DNA of 64,000 nt from Branchiostoma floridae (taxonomy: Eukaryota > Chordata > Leptocardii > Amphioxiformes > Branchiostomatidae): positions 11,304,657 through 11,368,656 of the forward strand of contig NC_049988.1 in the NCBI RefSeq assembly GCF_000003815.2, written 5' to 3'. Below are positions 46,201 to 52,200 of this stretch, piece by piece. The position numbers and the translations under genes are program-made. Numbering within the stretch: the stretch's first letter is position 1; every line of letters starts with the position of its first letter. The notes under the pieces were generated by a model that was not told the origin of the DNA, did no database searches, and worked only from the letters and a program-made list of their open reading frames with translations.

Positions 46201-49200
46201 NNNNNNNNNNNNNNNNNNNNNNNNNNNNNNNNNNNNNNNNNNNNNNNNNNNNNNNNNNNNNNNNNNNNNNNNNNNNNNNNNNNNNNNNNNNNNNNNNNNN
46301 NNNNNNNNNNNNNNNNNNNNNNNNNNNNNNNNNNNNNNNNNNNNNNNNNNNNNNNNNNNNNNNNNNCATGCAATTTTCATTGAAACCAGAAATCGGCACC
46401 CAAACAAACAACTCAATAAATCACCAATACTTTTTCACTCTTGTACCTCCATAGCCAACATGTTTTGATATGCCTGAAATGCTCAAAGTCTTCCAAATGG
46501 AGATGAAAATGAAGTCGGAAAATCTCGGGCGGCCATCTTTCTTCTTCTGTAAGTCAAAAAAGCGCCCCCACGCTGTTTCTAATGGAACTGCAGATTTGGC
46601 TAGATAGTACATGGTGTACCATTTCAGTGCTGATTTCAGGGATTTGCATGTAACATTAGGTTTTTCTAAGGAAGTTTAATCAAACTGCATCTTAATTTTT
46701 TGTCAACAAATAATTGTACATGTAACAAAAAGAGAGAATAAACCTATGGTTTTATGCAACATGTAGTTCAGTACTTTGGCTTGTTCATGTATTTGGGGGG
46801 GAGTGGAAGTATTTGTAATTTTTTTTCCAATTTGCACCAGTTGACCATGAAATGTAATTAGAGCCTTGGATAGACAGATTCTTATCAACTCAGAGAGCAA
46901 ATAAGTCTTCCAGCGATGGTATTTTATTTCTAGAGGCAAACTTAAATAATGTTTGTTGTTGTCGTTGCATCTCTGTAAAAATACTATTATATTGGTCTAT
47001 TTGAGATGTTTTGTGAACATTTCTGTTTACTGTAGCAACTGTACATAATTTAATGTATATTGTACAAATTTATGCCAACATGCAATTTTGCATGTGATTT
47101 TAACTGATTAACTATTTCTATCACACGTATACCATGAGTTCAGGGCTGGACTAACCAGCCTGGACCTGAACCCAGACTTGTTGCAAGTTTTTTTTTTTTT
47201 TTTTTTTTCGCCCTGTCGCTTCAATTTTTTTAGGAAAAAATCCGAGAACCAACAAATTAAATTGGTATGGCCTAATCTATGCAAAATCAGATGTAATTCA
47301 AGATATTATATATTCCCTTTTTCAGATGTTCTTTTTCAGAAGTTGCAATTACTTAATCTGTGCTGTTTTTCAGCATGAAGTAAGGCTAAGGAATACAGAT
47401 GCAAACTATTCATATTAAATGGAAGCAAAGACACAAACATAAGCAGTGTGATTAGTTGGCCTGGATGAAATAAATCAAAAGAAAACTTCCATGTAATTCA
47501 TTCCTTAACTCCTTCAGTATCCCAGACTTTATTAATACAGAGTAATACAGATGCCTTCTTCTCTTCTGAATGTGTATGTTTGAATGTTTGTCCAGTCGTA
47601 GTGCAGCCCTAATGTTGTCCATTGCTTGCATGTAGGCGAGTACAGAGTGCATGATGACAGAGAGCATGCTCAGCTGCCTGATATCGCACCTCGTGCACAC
47701 CCCGCTCTACCATGACACGGACACTGACCTGCAGCGCGTCGATGTAAGTAGGATGTCTCACAACACGTGTCTCATCTGTGTCGCGCTGTAGACTAGCGTG
47801 TGACACCAGTACTGCATGTGAGGATGTGAACTAAATTGTAATCATTCATCATTACCTGACTGTGATATGTTCTCATATAGACTTGGTGTCCTTTGAAAAT
47901 TGATATGCATTCTAAAGAAGATACAAAACAGTTGAATATGCAGGAAATCCAGGAATCTGTGGTAGTGTGAAATAAGACCTAGAAAGGTACCAGAATACAT
48001 ATATTACGAGGGGTAAGTACTAAGTTTGAAAACGTTATCACTGCTGTTAGTCCTCTGTATTACTATAGAACCATATACTGTCAATCATTGTACTGCTATT
48101 TTATCTGATATGTACTGCATGCATGTGAAGGGGGAGTTTGTTAAGGTAAATTGTTTTCTGAGAAGGTAGCAAAATCTCTTACATTAAAAACAATCACAGT
48201 ACACTAGAATCGTTGACATGTTGTTTTGGTGCATACTTCATAGTGTAGCATTTGTTTACAGTGCTGAGCCATTTCACTGTCTTGAATGGATTTTCTTTCA
48301 ATTGGTGATTTTCCGACAGATCTCCCAGAGTGTGTGGTCCCCTCACAGTGTGGAGCACCACATCCAGAAGTACTGTATCCACAGTCTCAGGATAGCAGCC
48401 TTGTTACGCAGACATCTGTTCAAGGAAGATCTACCAGACTGCCAGGTATCCCACAGAATATCTCCTGTATTCCTGGCAAAAACATTCTAACTTTGAAAAA
48501 AAGTATGGTCTGTAATGTCAAAGATTAGACATCCAGGTAATAAGATTACAGTTACTCAAGCAACTGGATATGATTTTGGAAATAGTCAGATGTTTCAAGC
48601 AACAGCCATTGTTTTGTTTTTTTTAGTGACACTGGAAAAATCTTGTTGGAGAGAGTTTTATATCCTAGCTGTGTATTGATATGCAAAAGAGATCTAGTTG
48701 AAGAATGGATTTATCCTAACTATGAATTAATATGCAAAAGGGGAGGAAGACAAATTCTTAATAGTCCAATGGCAACAAGCATAAGACAATGTTGATGGTC
48801 TGTTATGTGTGACTCTCTTAGTCTTATATGGTATGGTGTAGCTTTAGCTTTAACAAGTCAAATATTATGGAGTTTCAGTATATCATTAATAACTATCAAA
48901 TGTTGATATAGAACCCAGAACAAGAGTTCCAGACTCTGGTGAAGTTCCTGGACTTGCAGCATGTTCCCCTGCCCACGAGGGGCGATGCCTCTGCTGCGCG
49001 GGAGAGACCGTTCACTAGCGCCTCCTGCCTGCACTGGGCCGTCCCTGCAACCCAGATGATCTCACATTGGTGCCAAGACTTCACCAGCTTTGTCAACAGA
49101 AAACAGGGCCCTGCTAAGGTATGTACTTCTTTGTCATAAATGTCAATGCAAATGTACAGTTTCCAGTTTAAGTAGCAGGGAGTTTTCAAGTGCTTTTAGT

Positions 49201-52200
49201 ATGGGTATGTATGAAGCACTTAAAAGCATCAGTTTATATGATAAGGTATGTGCATCTTTGTCTTATAAACTGTTTTCCTTATTAAGTATTTGGAGTTGCA
49301 GCTGAACTGAAGTAGGTAACAATTTATTCAGTATAAAATAGTGGAGCATCTGGTGCTTTTAGTATATTTGAAGCACATCAAATCAGCACTATCACAATAT
49401 TCTTACTAAAACTTCTTGTAAATGTATGGTTTCAATTTGCTTGCCAACTATATATTTCCAAACTGAAGATTTTCCCTAGTTTTTTTTTTAGTCTCTGTTG
49501 TTGTTAGTGAGACAGTCCTTGCCTGCCTGTCCTTGGTGCTGATTTAAATGATGTTGTCACAAAGTTTTTCCATTGGCACAAATAGGAAGCAATATAATCA
49601 TATCATAAGAATTCTCAACATGTTATGTTCTGAACAGTATATACATGTACAAATAGCCGCTAAAGGATTTAAATTACAGTCAAACCTGTACAATTGACCA
49701 CCTCTAAATAAGGACCATCTTGCCAGTTTGACCACTTTTTCGTGGTCCCTTAGATGATTTTCTCATCGACCCAAGCATTAAGAATCCTGTCTATAGGGAC
49801 CATCTGTCCACATAGACCAGATGTTATACAAATGTAGGTCTCCTGAGTGGTCTTCTTGTGCAGGTTTGACTGTACTTTTCTGCACCATAACTAAATTAGA
49901 TATTCTAAATTTACCCTCAACAGTCTAATTTCCCAGGTATCTGCCACATGTGACACCATCCATAGATTATTACAGTTACATGTAATGTTAGTTCACCTTT
50001 ATCTGAAGGGTAACCTACATCCATTGTATATAAAAATAGGGCATTTGGGGATCGTTAAGTCGATGCAAGGTAGTTTCACATTTAGATATCTTGAAAATGT
50101 TGACATTTGAAATCCACATCATCGACCTGAAATCTCTGAATACCCATTTTTTTTCTAAATAATGAGTCTAGGTTACCCCACGAATTAAGGTGAACTAGCG
50201 TTATGTAAAACTTTTGTGCAAGGTCAAGTAGGGTCATTTTGATGGTCAAAGGTCACTTGCCTGATGATTCCATAGTGTCACCATATGACAGTTTATCCAG
50301 GTTCTGTAGTGTTTTTATCCCTGTTCACACAAACATGTACTGTGTCCTCCTCTCATCTCCTACACATTTTCCTCTCCTCTCCTGTTTCCTCCTTCATTTC
50401 CTGTGATAGCTGCAGCCTAGAGGTGGTTATAAGGTAAAACTCTGCCTTGTTTGGCAATAAAGTCAACCCTAACATAGCTGCTGTGGTAATTCCTTATCAC
50501 TATATATATATACATTCTAGATATTGATAATCTTAATCAGATTCTTTTTTTCAGTACTAATTTTAGTAGTAAAGCATGGTAGAGGTGATTTTTGTCCGTC
50601 AATGTAATGTTTTCTCCTGCTGGTTTTTAACCTTAACTTCTGTACTAAAAGCTCACAATCGAAAGTTTCAAAACACAGAAAATGAACAACTGTAAAATTC
50701 TGCCCTAAAGTCCTAATCAATGTTTTCATGATAAAGTGCTTGCTAAAGGATGTAATCCTGTCAAAGGTCCTTTCAATACCTTTCATTTTGTATTCTAAAT
50801 ACAGAATCAATATTTATCTATGCAAAGTGTGAGCTTTCTATTCGATGCTAATGTTTACGTCAGATTTGATATTAAGTAAAAATACTTAAAAGTCATTGTA
50901 AGACTTGAGAGGAAATTCCCAAAACGTGCCAACTATTCAGAGTATTCCATGTTGAAGCAGAATTTGTTATGGTATAAAATTTGATAGCCAACACATCTTC
51001 ATTTTTTATCATTATAGACTTTCTTCTTCAAACCTAACAGTGAACACAGTAAGAATAAGACTATAAACTTTCCATTATTTAACTATTAAGCTCTTATTAA
51101 AGTCAATTATCAAACCTTTTCCAGTCCCTGCTACTGAAGAACTTCGCATGGCAGCTCCCTTGTCTCCTGCGCCCACCAAGTTCATACGACAGCATATTCC
51201 AGTACCACCGTCAGCGCCAGTGCACCATGTGCTGCAGCGTGCCCAAGGAACCGGCGCTGTGTATGGTGTGTGGGGAGCTGCTGTGTATGAAGGGAGGCTG
51301 CTGTAGACAACAGAGCGTCATGGAATGTGTACAGGTGTGTTCTTATTGGTATAAAAGCTGTTAGAAACCCGAATGACATGCTTTATACTTTGTAACGGAG
51401 TTACTTATACATACAATGTAGAGGAGATGGCCCATTTTGTAAATGTTTTCTGTTGCCTAGTGAGGAAGTATAATTTTTCATTCAAATGTTCAAGGCTTGG
51501 GCTGATATCATCAACTTTCATAATTCCACTAGGTGCCATAATACTACCACATGAAAAAACGTTATGAAACATGGACTACTGGTGCTACGTTAGTACATGT
51601 CTTTAAATCACTTTGAGTTCATGTATTTTTCTCATGTGGTTATATTATGGCACCCGGTAGAATTATGAGGGTTGATGCTACCATTTTGCTGAAAGTTATG
51701 AATGACCTATTGCCAAATTGACTACGGCACTGGTGAGAGGAAAACTGATGACACACAAGCTGGGCCAGTAACATCACCGAATCCTTCTGTCACATTTCCC
51801 AACCCGGGGCCTGGCCTGATAACTTTTAGGAACGAAAAGCACAATATCAATTGCAACAAAACACACAGAACATATCAAAATTAGTGGTGAGAATAATTTG
51901 TATAGATTCCTTGACATCCCGGCCAGTTTGGAAATGTGACCGTAGCATCAACCAGATTTTCTAGCATGTTTGTAAATGTAGTGTGTTTGTTCCTGCAGCA
52001 TTCCATCAGCTGTGGTGCAGGGACGGGGGTGTTCCTGGTTGTTAATGTAGTGTGTTTGTTCCTGCAGCATTCCATCAGCTGTGGTGCAGGGACGGGGGTG
52101 TTCCTGGTTGTTAATGTAGTGTGTTTGTTCCTGCAGCATTCCATCAGCTGTGGTGCAGGGATGGGGGTGTTCCTGGTTGTTAATGTAGTGTGTTTGTTCC

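Noticed and set aside
45124-46468. Long open frames across 45376-46366
   Set aside because: They consist almost wholly of N; same for frames over the other gaps.
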